From Adiantum capillus-veneris (lineage: Eukaryota > Streptophyta > Polypodiopsida > Polypodiales > Pteridaceae), in NCBI GenBank assembly GCA_014529385.2, contig CM043945.1, positions 147,992,241-148,056,240 of the forward strand: a DNA stretch of 64,000 bases, read 5' to 3'. The notes under the pieces are model-generated. The model searched no databases. It worked only from the letters and a program-made list of their open reading frames with translations, and was not told the DNA's origin. Shown here piece after piece: positions 35,667 through 46,322 of the stretch; positions within the stretch are counted from its first letter, which is position 1, and every line of letters begins with the position of its first letter. The position numbers were made by a program, and so were the translations under genes.

Positions 35667-36167
35667 CTAAAGAATCCGCATAGCCGGGTGTCTTGGAATA
35701 TGGTGATACAAACGATGTGTGTTTGAAGTCACATTTCTACAATATTCTAACTGATTGGTATAGTAGTTCCTATACTCATTGGAAATCGGGAAGTAAATTA
35801 CAAGATCCATATTCTTAGGGGTACTCTGAGGAATAGAAAAAGTTATGAGTCTTTGATATGAAATTATCTCCACCACTTTCTCACATAGCCATTCATTCAA
35901 GGGTTTCTCTGTGCCTCTTGGATAAGTGGGAATAGTGATAGTCGATTTTGTACCCAAGAAGTAGTACAACTGAACTACTCTCAGTTCCTCTACCCAGCGT
36001 AGTTTCTTTAAGTCCGTGGTAAGACATCCCATATTCCAAGCATTGATGTAAAAAATCCCACCTTCATTGCTCCAGTCGAGCTCCCAGCCTTTATCTATCT
36101 GAGTCAAATGAGGAGTCTGAGCCTTCATCAGCATCTCCATCATGCTTCGCCAGAAAAGATAGTTCAA
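35667..36167 (-). CDS. Unidentified 166-aa frame between primer site and gag of element C
   Basis: An open frame of 166 residues starts at an ATG at 36167 and ends at 35667, in the leader between the primer site (36344-36355) and gag. It is rich in aromatic and charged residues (LYYFLGTKSTITIPTYPRG, NEWLCEKVVEIISYQRL) and has no signal peptide, clear membrane segment or motif I recognise. Plant gypsy leaders usually hold no frame of this size, although Ogre-type elements carry an ORF1 before gag. It might be an element accessory gene, a captured host sequence or chance. I cannot assign a function. Confidence 0.4.
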   Translation of the reverse strand: MNYLFWRSMMEMLMKAQTPHLTQIDKGWELDWSNEGGIFYINAWNMGCLTTDLKKLRWVEELRVVQLYYFLGTKSTITIPTYPRGTEKPLNEWLCEKVVEIISYQRLITFSIPQSTPKNMDLVIYFPISNEYRNYYTNQLEYCRNVTSNTHRLYHHIPRHPAMRIL

Positions 36168-36343
36168 AAAATGAAAGACACTCTCATAAATAAGCTAGAA
36201 GACTTGGAACTTGCGATATTCAACCATAGGATCTTCCCTAAATATCGGCGCATAAGACTTGGATTAGCTATCCAATTTTTCTTGTTTTTAAATGTTTCAG
36301 ACAATATAAAATTTTCCAAACTAACCTAGGCTCTGAACCCTAA

Positions 36344-36355
36344 GCTCTAATACCA
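36344..36355 (-). promoter_or_regulatory. Primer-binding site of element C
   Basis: The plus strand GCTCTAATACCA is the complement of TGGTATTAGAGC, one change from the Met-tRNA primer site. It lies two bases from the LTR start. Confidence 0.85.
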
Positions 36356-36357
36356 GC

Positions 36358-37243
36358 TGTGAGGTCCCCTCCTCGTCTCACCTTGACGAAACTGGAGGAC
36401 ACTTAACAATCGCTAGATCCTATGCGGAAGCAAACAAAAATTGGTTAAGAAGGAAACCAGTGGTTGGATGGTCTCTCATCACTTAGTGAGTTGAGTCCAA
36501 GCCACCAATAAAGGAATCTAGCTTCGTCCCACAGGGGAAGCATAACTACGAACTATCCGATAGGCAAAATTTGGACTCACAAAGGGGCCCTTTAAGGAGT
36601 TTGACTTTACCTCTCTCTACCAAAATGGGCGCATGGATAAATTTTTGCAAACAAACTCCAAAGTTGGCGGAGGTTTGACAGTTAGAATGTCCTCTTCAAG
36701 CTCTATCTACTGATATATAGCACGCCATGAGATTCCTCATATTTTAGAAGATTCTTTTTTTGATTCACTTAGATTCCGACAGAGTTGTCACATCATAGGT
36801 GAATAAAAAAAAGAATCTTCTAAAATATGAGGAATCTCATGGCGTGCTATATATCAGTAGATAGAGCTTGAAGAAGACATTCTAACTGTCAAACCTCCGT
36901 CAACTTTGGAGTTTGTTTGCAAAAATTTATCCATGCGCCCGTTTTGGTAGAGAGAGGTAAAGTCAAACTCCTTAAAGGTCCCTTTTGTGAGTCCAAATTT
37001 TGCCTAATGCGGTCCCAATATCATCTTCTAGGAGGAGAAGAAACCTCCATGCCTTTTTCCCCATACCTTTCAGAGGCACGTACACCGAGTTCCTACCGCG
37101 CCGCTTTGGCGTAATCAGATAATTTTGTACTCTATCACACAAATCAGAGAGTTCCCAACTGATCGAGACCACCCGTCCCATAGGATTTTGACACACCGAG
37201 CCAAGCCCCCACTTTCCATCCCGCACTCACACAGAGTCTTTGT
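36358..37243 (-). repeat. 5' LTR of element C, inner segment (contains MITE)
   Basis: It starts with TGTGAGGTCCCC directly after the primer site and matches 26244-26660. It is interrupted by the hairpin MITE at 36563-37004 and ends where copia B inserted at 37244. Confidence 0.9.
36563..37004. mobile_element. 442-bp hairpin MITE with probable TA duplication
   Basis: Two inverted arms of 206 bp (36563-36768 and 36799-37004) are almost perfect complements around a 30-bp loop. The ends read GGCAAAATTTGGACTC and its complement. TA flanks each side (36561-36562 and 37005-37006), as in Tc1/mariner-type Stowaway MITEs. The left LTR of C has no insert at the matching place (about 26440), confirming transposition. 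No coding capacity. Confidence 0.88.
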
Positions 37244-37327
37244 TGTTAGGAAATAAGACGTAGCTAAATAGATAATTGAGTAGATTACTTGATGGAGAGA
37301 GACAGATTTACATACACGAGATTATAG

Positions 37328-37370
<43 letters not shown>

Positions 37371-37999
37371 CACGATATATGTGGTTCACCCAATGTGGGT
37401 TATGTCCACGAAAAAGCAACCACTCAATGGATTTAGTACTTCAAAACACGAAGTAGTTTACAAAGGGATTATACCCTTAATGGAGCTCCCGCCTTGCTTC
37501 ACTCTCACCACCTCACACTCACCTTGTTGCATCAACTTCACACGCTGTGAAATGTGTGTAGAAATGGCCTCCTTTTATAGACCAAAAGGGCTGCCCTCTC
37601 TCATGAGAGGCAGCCATGTGTAGCCTCCCTTGTGTAGATAAGTCCAAATCGGACCCTCCAATCCGCCCATGTGTAGCTGCCCTTGAGAAGACAAGTCCGC
37701 TTTTGAATTCGGCCACTGGCCACCGGCCAACCGACGGTTGTTTTTCGACCACTTTCCGGCCGCCCCCCGGCCATAATATTCCGGCAAAAAGGAATATTCC
37801 GGCAAGGGGAAAAAAAAGTCTCAGGGGCTTCCACCCCCGAGGCCCCTAAAGTTGCCCCTGATTCTTGGCCGTGAAAATTTTGGTTTCTGGTGAGTGATTT
37901 TCCTTCACGCACGATGGCTTCTCCTCATAATGGGGGCCTTACAAATGTGCGCTTTTACAACACAAAATTACAAGGGTAAATCAGGCTCCATACTTAACA
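37244..37999 (-). repeat. 3' LTR of copia B
   Basis: Ends are TGTTAGGAAATAAG and CATACTTAACA on the plus strand. It has a GA array of about 36 bases near 37331-37367. The GGCC minisatellite has fewer units than in A or the solo LTR. The purine tract AAGTGGGAGAT (minus strand, about 38000-38012) adjoins it. Confidence 0.93.
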
Positions 38000-38059
38000 A
38001 TCTCCCACTTGGAGACTGATCTCCAAACCAAACGTGTGACTGCTTTCCATTTTGGCTTC

Positions 38060-38400
38060 TTATCCTTGAATGCCGATTGAAGATGAGCAAAATCTCAACT
38101 TCTCCTTGTTGACCACCTTTGTAAACATGTCTGCAGGATTTTCACTTGTATGCACCTTTCCTAGCTTTAGTTGTCCCTCTTCCAAAAGAGTGCGTATGAA
38201 GTGATATCTCACCTCAATGTGCTTTGTCCTTGAATGAAAGGCTGAGTTCTTCACAATATGGATAGCACTTTTGCTATCACTGTACAAGACACAATTGTCT
38301 TGTTTGAATCCAATCTCTTCTAAGAATCTGTGAATCCACAGAATTTATTTGCTTGCCTCCGTCATTGCTACATACTCTGCTTCCATGGTAGAAAGTGAAA
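38060..38400 (-). pseudogene. Copia B RNase H, C-terminal part
   Basis: The frame has EAEYVAMTEASK, a stop in place of the next codon, then LYSDSKSAIHIVKN, RTKHIEVRYHFIR and NPADMFTKVV. It matches copia A 14254-14598. Confidence 0.9.
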
Positions 38401-38407
38401 CCACTTT

Positions 38408-39130
38408 CTACAGCTTTGAAGCCCAGCTTACTGCTATGACTCCAATTGTGAACACATAGCCAGTAGTGCTCCTTCGAGTATCTTTGTCACCTGCCATATC
38501 TGCATCAGCATACCCTTCTAGAAAAATATCAGTTCCTCCAAAATACAAAGCATTTGTTGTTGTCCCTTTTAGATACCTAAGCATCCACTTCAAAGCTTTC
38601 CAATGCTCTTTACCTGGGTTGTCCATGAAGCTACTCACAACTCCCACTGCATGTGCAATGTCTGGCCTTGTCCATACCATAGCATACATTAAAGAACCTA
38701 GCGCTGCAGCATATGGAACTTTAGACATATAGGCTATCTCCTCTTGTATCTTTGGATGCATATCCTTCGTTAGTTTAAAATGACCAGCCAAAGGTGTAGA
38801 AACTGGTTTTGCATTTTGCATTGCAAACCTTCCTAGTACCTTCTTGATGTAATCTTCTTGAGATATCTTTATTGTCTTCTTCGTCCTGTCCCTTGATATT
38901 TTCATACCAAGTATCCTCTTTGCAACACCTAAATCTTTCATTGAAAAAGATTTAGACAGCTCCTCGTTTAGGTCTTTGATGTCCTTCATGTTAGCACTTG
39001 CAATCAGCATGTCATCAACATACAACATTAGGATGATGAACTTCCCATCTCCCAAATTCTTCGTGTAGACGCAGTGATTCGAGTTGCATCTTGTGAATCC
39101 ATGATCCAAAATCCATCGATCAAACTTCAA
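38408..39130 (-). pseudogene. Copia B reverse transcriptase C-terminal half and RNase H start
   Basis: Contains ILMLYVDDMLIAS (catalytic YVDD), KDLGVAKRILGMKI, STPLAGHFKL, the YAMVWTRPDIAHAVGVVSSFM block and LRYLKGTT, then the RNase H motif LEGYADADMAGD. This region is what is deleted in copia A. It is separated from the upstream pol frame by a stop near 39131. Confidence 0.95.
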
Positions 39131-39142
39131 TTACCATTGTCT

Positions 39143-40618
39143 TCATGCTTGCTTTAAACCATACAAGCTCTTCTTTAATCTGCAAACCATTTTCTTATTA
39201 CCTTTTACTTCATACCCATTTGGTTGAAGCATGTAGATTTCCTCCTCTAAGTCACCGTGAGGGAATGCCGTATTTACACGCATTTGCTCAAGATTTAAAT
39301 CATGAGCAGCCACAAGGCTTAAGAAAAGCCTAATTGAGTTCATTTTTACAACAGGAGAAAATATTTCATTGAAGTCTGTACCTTTCTTTTGAGAAAACCC
39401 TTTTACCACAAGCCTAGACTTGTACCTTTTCTTCCCACCTTCTTCTTCCTTCAGCTTGTACACCCATTTGTTTTGAAGTGCCCGCTTACCTTTAGGCAAC
39501 TCAACCAACCCCCATGTTTGGTTGCGATGTAGTGAGTCCATCTCCACTTGCATGCTCTTCGTCCATTCTTCTTTGGATTCATGTTGCATAGCTTCTTCGT
39601 ATGATTCCGACTCTCTAGAATCTGATATCAAGAGATGGTTGAAGGAAGGAACAAACCTTTGTGGAGGTCTACTTGCTCTTGTAGATCTTCGGGGAATAGG
39701 TTGAGGGTCCTCATTTGGTTGACGTTGTTGCACATTGTCACCATTTGCAGTCCTTGAGTCTTCACCGTCCTCAAGCTCCATGTACTCATCACCTGTTTCT
39801 TTTCTTTGTTTTTTTTCCAAGTAATCTTTATACATATTTTGTTCGTTCAAAATTACATCCCTACTCCTTAAGATTTTACCATCTTCAGGATTCCATAGGA
39901 AATACCCAAAGTCACCTTCTCCATAGCCAATGAAGAAACACTTTTTGGACTTTGCCTCTAGCTTTGATCTTAGGCTTCTATCTATGTGCATGAAAGCCTC
40001 ACACCCAAACACTTTGAGAAATGCATAATTCACCGGTTTACCTGTCCATGCCTCTTCTGGAACTCCCCCATCCAATGTCGTTGAGGGTGACCGGTTGATT
40101 AAGTACACAGACGTACTGATAGCTTCCGCCCAAAGCTCAAGCGGTAGGCCTGCATGTAGCCGCATTCTTCGTGATCGCTCCATGATTGTCCTGTTCATCC
40201 TTTCCAAAATCCCATTTTGTTGAGGTGTCCTTGGGGTTGTCCTTTGCCTCCGAATGCCATTGCTAGCACAAAAGCTTTCAAAAGCTTGGCTGGAATATTC
40301 GCCTCCATTGTCGGATCTGAGGCATTTAACCTTGGTACCTGTTTCATTCTCCACAAAGGCTTTCCACCTTTGAAATATGGAAACTGCATCGGATTTATTC
40401 TTCATGACATAAACCCATGTTTTTCTAGTCGCATCGTCTATGAATGTTACATAGTACAATGAACCACCAAGTGATGGTGTACTTGCAGGACCCCAAACAT
40501 CAGAATGAACCAACTCACGTTTTTTATTTTTTCTTTCATTTCGTGATTTTTGAAATTTTACCCTCTTTTGTTTACCATAAACACAATCTTCACAGAACTC
40601 TAAGTCCACTTCTTTCAA
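39143..40618 (-). pseudogene. Copia B integrase and N-terminal reverse transcriptase
   Basis: A 491-codon open frame covers the end of the pre-integrase module (CEDCVYGKQKRV), the integrase core (HSDVWGPAS, RSDNGGEY, PQQNGILERMN, so D, D and E are present), the integrase C-terminus (FGCEAFMHID, CFFIGYGEGD), an acidic linker, and RT fingers and palm (NKWVYKLKEEEGG, VVKGFSQKKGTDF, AFPHGDLEEEIYM, KKSLYGLKQA). The AFPHGDL form replaces the usual AFLHGDL. It is the longest frame in the window. Confidence 0.96.
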
Positions 40619-41100
40619 ACCTGGTAGAAGCTTCTTTGATTGAAGGATTTACATTCCTTTGGCACTCATATGCCCAAGTCGGTAGTACCACACCGCACTG
40701 TCAACTTCTGTAGTTGCTGCACAAGCTGAAGGTTGTGTGCTAACAGTCCACAAGTAAAGTGTACCAACCTTTTCTCCCTTGGCAACCACCAACGATCCCT
40801 ATGAGACCTTCCACCGTTTGTTTCCGAATGCAATGTTGTGACCTTCATCGTCCAATTGTCCTGTAGAGATCAAATTTTTGCGAAGAGAAGGAACATGCCT
40901 AACATCTTTAAGCTTCCATTCATTTCCATTAGCAGTTTTGACAGAAATTGTACCTTTGCCGACAATCTCACAAGCTTCATCATCTCCCAAGTATACATAC
41001 CCAAAATTACCTTTGGTGTAATCTCAGAAATGTTGCTTGTGTGGTGTCGCATGGAATGAAGCCCTGGAATCTACTATCCAAGAATTAGACACATTGTCTA
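40619..41100 (-). pseudogene. Copia B protease and pre-integrase region
   Basis: The retropepsin start reads NSWIVDSRASFHAT at about 41085, with the Gly of the catalytic D-S-G changed to Arg. The following GDDEACEIVGKGTISVKT and LKDVRHVPSLRKNLIS match copia A. A frame shift near 40800-40850 and a stop near 40650 separate it from integrase. Confidence 0.9.
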
Positions 41101-41950
41101 ATGAGAGAATTAGAGCATCTTGCTCCACTTTCCCTGCCACATTGGCCTCCGATGTTGGCTTGTTTTCTTGAGACTCTGACTCCTTCTTCTTCTTGGACCA
41201 GCAATCCTTCTTGACGTGGCCCTTCTTGCCGCAGCTCCAACATTCAAGAACTGACTTTGTGCGTGACTTGCTCCGCCTTGAGCGATCATGACTCTTTTGG
41301 TTTTTGAACCTCTCCTTAGGCCTTCCTCTTGTTTCCACTGACAGTGCATCACTTGATGATTCTCCTGTGCTTCTCCTTCGTATTTCCTCGCTTAGGAGAA
41401 CACCCACAACATCATCAAACTTAAGAGTATTTGTGCCAGAAATAAAATTACTTACAGCCATCACAAGGCTATCCCAACTATCCGGTAGAGATGATAGTAT
41501 AAGGAGAGCTTGCACTTCATCATCGAAATTGATTTTCACCGATCGAAGTTAACTTATGTTTGTGTTAAAGTCATTTATGTGTTCTGCAACTGAACCATTC
41601 TCTGCCATCTTTAGATTGAACAAGCGCTTCATAAGAAATACCTTATTGAATGCCGATGGTTTCTCGTAGAAGTCGTCAAGTGACTTCATCAAGTCCTCCG
41701 TGGTCTTCATCTCCAAAACATTGAAAGCCACTGTTGATGCCAAGCTTAACCGGATTGTTCCTAGTGCCTTTCGATCAAGGACAATCCATGCTTCATCTGC
41801 CATTGTTGCGGGCTTTTTCGCAAGATCGCCTAGTGGCAAATAGAGGTCCTTCTGGTAGAGATACTCTTCAATCTGCATCTTCCAATGTTGGTAGTTTTTG
41901 CCGTTGAACTTCTCAATCTTGAGCTTCCCTTCCTCCGCCATAACTCCCAC
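41024..41950 (-). pseudogene. Copia B gag with CCHC knuckle
   Basis: From 41950 leftwards: KIEKFNGKNYQHWKMQIEEYL, MKTTEDLMKSLDDFYEKPSA, stop near 41549, then the SLPDSWDSLVMAVS block, a basic stretch (RSRRSKSRTKS) and an intact knuckle CWSCGKKGHVKKDC near 41245. Only one stop interrupts it. It runs in the same frame into the protease. Confidence 0.93.
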
Positions 41951-42000
41951 TCAATTCAAGGAATCCTTTCCTTGAGATAATTTAGCTAGGAGAAAACCTT

Positions 42001-42012
42001 GCTCTGATACCA
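42001..42012 (-). promoter_or_regulatory. Primer-binding site of copia B
   Basis: GCTCTGATACCA on the plus strand is the complement of TGGTATCAGAGC (initiator Met tRNA), two bases from the 5' LTR. Confidence 0.93.
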
Positions 42013-42014
42013 GT

Positions 42015-42791
42015 TGTTAGGAAATAAGATGTAGCTAAATAGATAATTGAGTAGATTACTTAATGGAGAGAGACAGATTTATATACACGAGATTATAGAG
42101 TAGAGAGAGAGAGAGAGAGAGAGAGTACACACGATATACGTGGTTCACCCAATGTGGGCTATGCCCACGGAAAAGCAGCCACTCAATGGCTTTAGTACTT
42201 CAAAACAAGAAGTAGTTTACAAAGGGATTATACCCTTAATGGAGCTCCCACCTTGCTTCACTCTCACCACCTCACACTCATCTTGTTGCATCAACTTCAC
42301 ACACTGTGAAATGTGTGTAGAAATGGCCTCCTTTTATAGGCCAAAAGAGCTGCCCTCTCTCATGAGAGGCAGCCATGTGTAGCTGCCCTTGTGTAGATAA
42401 GTCCAAATCAAACCCTCCAATCCGCCCATGGGTAGCCGTCCTTGAGAAGAGAAGTCCGCTTTTGAATTCAGAAACCGGCCATTGAATTCGGCCACCGGCC
42501 ATTGACTTTCGACCACCGGCCAACCGACGGTTGTTTTCCGACCACTTTTTGGCCGCCGTCCGGCCATAATATCCTGGCAAAAAGAAATATTCCGGCGAGG
42601 GAAAAAAAAGTATCGGGGGCTTCCACCCCCAAGGCCCCTAAAGTTACCCATGATTCTTGGCCGTGAAAATTTTGGTTTCTGGTGAGTGATTTTCCTTCAC
42701 GCACGATGGCTTCTCCTCATAATGGGGGCCTTACAAATGTGCGCTTTTACCACACAAAATTACAAGGGTAAATCAGGCTCCATACTTAACA
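42015..42791 (-). repeat. 5' LTR of copia B
   Basis: Same ends as the 3' LTR, 21 bp longer. It holds the TATA box, GA array (about 42105-42126) and GGCC minisatellite of the family. Confidence 0.93.
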
Positions 42792-43680
42792 TTTTTGTGG
42801 ATTAATTACTAACATATTGTTGTTTAACACTTATGATTTCTTCTTTATGTTTCCTTGACTTAAGACAATCCCTTCAATCAAGAAAATCAGCACCAAAACA
42901 TATCATTCCTAGGAAAAAGAACTCAACAAACAATACTTCATTAAAATTCCAATTTCTTAGAGTCATGAGGACCTCCAGTGACTGTTAGCTCCACCCGTTG
43001 TCAACTGGCCACCCATACAACCAGTCCATGATCCACCCAATTCTTGGAGTAACTCCCCAGGTAAAATCATGTATCCACCACATCAAAAGCAAGCCATAGA
43101 CATATCCACCGCATAAAAAGCAAGTCGTGGATTTAGCTCCTGTGCGATAACTTTGCAAGCTACTGCCCTGTGATCAATAGGGGGTTCAGACTAAGTCGAC
43201 ATTGGAAAGAAATTTGGTTGAGATAGTTTCTCCTAACAACCATTCTTTCCTACCTCAAAACAGTCTATCCATAAAGCACGTCTTTTCTATTTAATTTAAA
43301 CTTAAATTTAGATAAAACCATTAAAGTACTAATGACGTTGTCTCAGTTGGATTTCCAACATATTTCGGGGAGTTTAGACATTCCTAAAGTTATCGTAACG
43401 CAATGCTTATGTAAGGTACAAAATAAAATCCACCCTATCTCATGAATTTCCTCCTTGTCTCTTCGTGAGATGGCCGAATTTCCCACTCTCATGGGCAATT
43501 TATCATTGGTCACCATGTTGCTAATTCCCGCCTCGCGGTCGTTAGCACCACCAAACCGAGTTCTTGTGGGAGCCATTTCTCACTACTAGGATTAGTTCTT
43601 AACGAAGAGACTATGTGTGCTACAAAAACTCCCACAACAACCAATGAAAAAACTTGACAAGGATAGCCTTCTTATTATAC
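42792..43680 (-). repeat. 5' LTR of element C, outer segment, interrupted by element F
   Basis: This resumes the C LTR after copia B and matches 26666-27575. Similarity stops exactly where TGTTAGCAGC, the start of the F LTR, begins at 43681. The preceding TATAC would be F's target duplication; the partner lies beyond the window. Confidence 0.85.
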
Positions 43681-44339
43681 TGTTAGCAGCAACCTAACAC
43701 GGACACCATTTTTCGGAGTTCTCCTTGTAAAACATTTATTATTTTGATAAATCGAGAATATTGTAACTCCTATTTTCTCGGATACACTTTGTAATTAATG
43801 AGCGGGGGCTTAAAGCTTCCAGATTGTATCAGCCAGTTATTTCCCAGCTTTGACCACCCAAAAACCTTGGCTAAGGTATAAAAGACAATTTTTGTAAGTT
43901 TTTAATAAGGTTTTGGATAAGATATACACAACGTGAGCTAATGGCGCTCACTTCTCTCCTTCTCGTGCTTCCTACTCCCTCTCCGGTCTGTTAATAATTA
44001 CGATTTTGGAACTTGACCTAAAGTGGGGGTTGAAGCCATAGGCATGTGTGCTTAGGTCTTATAAACTTGTCCTATAAGTTTCGTTACGTTTGGATGTCAT
44101 TTGATGTTGTAACGGATGTGATTTTCTTGCCGATGAGCGATTGGCTTTTGGTGATTTCAGTCACTTGAGCGTAGCTTGAGTTAGATGCGAGTTGTTAGTT
44201 GTTTTCCGAGAGATTAACAACCTCTTGTAGCCTCTATGAACTAGTCGAGTCAGCTTTGTCCCATGGTTTGACAAATTAATCATGGTTCTCACTAATACTG
44301 CAATAAGATAAGATGGTGAGGTTAGACATGCGTCCCACA
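43681..44339 (+). repeat. 5' LTR of element F
   Basis: It runs from TGTTAGCAGC to GCGTCCCACA (659 bp). A TATA box (TATAAAAG) is at 43877-43884. The right end is set by the adjacent primer site. Only one copy is in the window, so the boundary is inferred. Confidence 0.7.
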
Positions 44340-44340
44340 T

Positions 44341-44358
44341 TTAGCACTGCTGCTGGGA
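44341..44358 (+). promoter_or_regulatory. Primer-binding site of element F (tRNA-Asp-like)
   Basis: TTAGCACTGCTGCTGGGA aligns with TTGGCGCCGTTGCCGGGG, the Asp-tRNA primer site of Athila/Tat/Ogre elements. Twelve of 18 bases agree and all six differences are transitions, as expected from cytosine deamination. Confidence 0.6.
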
Positions 44359-44930
44359 TCAAAGAGACCTAAACTAGGGAAAACCAGGAGCGTTTTGTGT
44401 ATTTGTCCTTTAACTTCCTCTTGGTTCACCTAGAGTTCAAAACTTTCTTTTAGAAACCGCATAGCTTAAGATTGTCATTTTTTGCTATGTAAAGGTAGCT
44501 TGGAGGTAAATTGTACTTGCCGAGTACCTTTAGGACTGTAGGATTGTAGATTTAGATTAGGATTTGGAGAATGATTGGTAGATGAGACAAGTCTTAAGAT
44601 CAAGGCTTTGAAAAACATAAAAAACACAAGAAAACGAGTGTTTGTGGACACATAATGGGGTTGTGGACACTTTCCACAACCCCATTATGTGAGAATCTAG
44701 GAGTAGGGTAAGTAGGATCCGAGGTGGGTTTCAGAACATTGCTCTCTTTGAAAGAATCAAGTGTGAGTTGTTATTGGAAGTTGCAAAATTTCAGGTCTAT
44801 GGCTGAAAATAGCTTGAAAAGACTCGAATCCACTCAATCCGACTAGAGAGTAAGCCGAAGAGTTGTCTGAACCAGTTGGTAAGCTCAAAGAAAATTCAAG
44901 GTAAAAATTTCAAGAGTTGGCCAAAACTCA

Positions 44931-45935
44931 GATTATTTACTTTTTCTTGACATTTTAGGCCAAATTAAGTTTTGACTTGATTCATAGGTTTAAAATACAT
45001 CATGTAAAGACTGTCTTTGAGAAAATTGCAAAAAAGTGCTCATTTTAGGCCTAAAGTTAATAATCGTGATTATTAACTTTCTGCTCTAAATTGGCTAAGG
45101 TTCATACCATTGACTCATTGCATGTGGACAAACAACTTTTGTAAAGGCCCAAGAGATTTAGATCACTAAACTGACAAAAAACTGGGTAAAAACTAAAGTT
45201 TGTACTGACTTTTTAAATTGGGGAAAAATTTATCCAAACTTGTTGACATTTGATTCATAGGCTTATGTTGATGTGATAAACATGTATATATGCTCAGTTG
45301 ACCAAAAATTTGTAAAAATTTATCAGAAGTAAATGATCGTGATTATTTACATCTGTCCTATTTTTTAACTTTTTTGACCAAGTCTGCATACCACTAGTTT
45401 CACCATGTTGTAATAAGCCCACAAACCAAATTTGGTAAGATTTGTACCACTAGAGTGAAATTTGTGACTAAAATTGCAAAGTTAGTCTGCGGACAGATAA
45501 TTGATGACCATTTAACCAAAATTTGTCCAAACTTGATGAAAATTGGCTAGTGACCTTAACTTAAGGTGCTTAACCGATCTGTGTCAAAGTTGGGGCAAAA
45601 ACTTGCAAAAATATAGCTAGAGTAAATAATCATGATTATTTACATATTCTTCAAAACTTGATGATTTTGCAAATTTGAGTATACCACAAGGTCAAGCACA
45701 TCAAGTAGACCTCAAAAATCAGTTTTGGTGAAATTTGGATCCCAAAAGTGAGACTTAAGCCAGATTCTCAAAATCAGAGTCTGCGGACACCAAACAGTTG
45801 ATAAACTTATCAACTTGATCAGATTTTGTCCAAACTTGTTGAAACTTGTCCAGGGACTTTAACAAGTTGTATACTTACCAAACCTATCAAAAAAGTGCAA
45901 AAAACTGACAAAAGTAAATAATCACGATTATTTAC
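44931..45935 (+). repeat. Leader array with recurring 22-nt palindrome (cluster 1)
   Basis: A palindrome of half-site GTAAATAATC and its complement GATTATTTAC occurs at 45056-45077, 45329-45350, 45622-45643 and 45914-45935, with one half-site at 44931-44940. Spacing is 273, 293 and 292 bases. Between palindromes, phrases such as TTGTCCAAACTTG and TAAAAATT recur loosely, so this is an old tandem array of units of about 290 bp. It sits between the primer site and gag. Confidence 0.88.
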
Positions 45936-46322
45936 TTTCCAAAGACATCAATTTTGACTTTTGAACTTATACAGTGATAGACCAACATAATATAAAGCCA
46001 CAGGGAAATTTTGGGTTCAATCGGATCAAAATTGATACATGTACACTTAGTTTACAGGTTGCAAATTAGACCTTTGATTTTTGCTAAAGTCAAATTTTTG
46101 ACTTTCATAGCTCGATTGAAGTGATACACAGAGACCAATCCCGAGAATAGCAAAAACTCTACTATCTTTATAGAAGAATAGCTAACTTGGTCAATTTTGT
46201 AGAGGAATCAGGTTGCAGACAAGGAATCTGTGGCTTGACAGAAAGTTGCAATTGAATCAAGTGAAAATTGACGACAAGTCAATCCAAAGGTGAGTACTCT
46301 ATCCAGGGCTTCATAAGTCTAT
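45936..46322 (+). other. Leader of element F, no recognised feature
   Basis: AT-rich sequence with stops in all frames, leading into the first gag-side frame. Confidence 0.4.

Larger units (their letters stand above)
32182..36357 (-). mobile_element. Gypsy element 'C' internal region (minus strand), 3' part lost
   Basis: Reading leftwards from the Met-type primer site at 36344-36355, the region has an unidentified leader frame, gag, protease, RT, RNase H, HHCC and the beginning of integrase, then stops at the E LTR. Its RT differs from D/E. The 5' LTR starts at 36358 and the probable 3' LTR is 26244-28526, so C was a complete element whose integrase end and 3' untranslated region were replaced by part of E. 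Confidence 0.85.
37244..42791 (-). mobile_element. Complete copia (Tnt1/Tork-type) LTR retrotransposon 'B'
   Basis: LTRs at 37244-37999 and 42015-42791 flank a minus-strand gag-pol related to copia A. The flanking pentamers are TTTGT (37239-37243) and TTTTT (42792-42796), and the uninterrupted site (CTTTGTGTGG) is preserved in the other C LTR near 26665-26674, so this is an insertion with a one-base-decayed TSD. It lacks the fold-back insert and the RT deletion of A and keeps a nearly complete pol, broken by a few stops. It is the better copy of the family. Confidence 0.95.
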
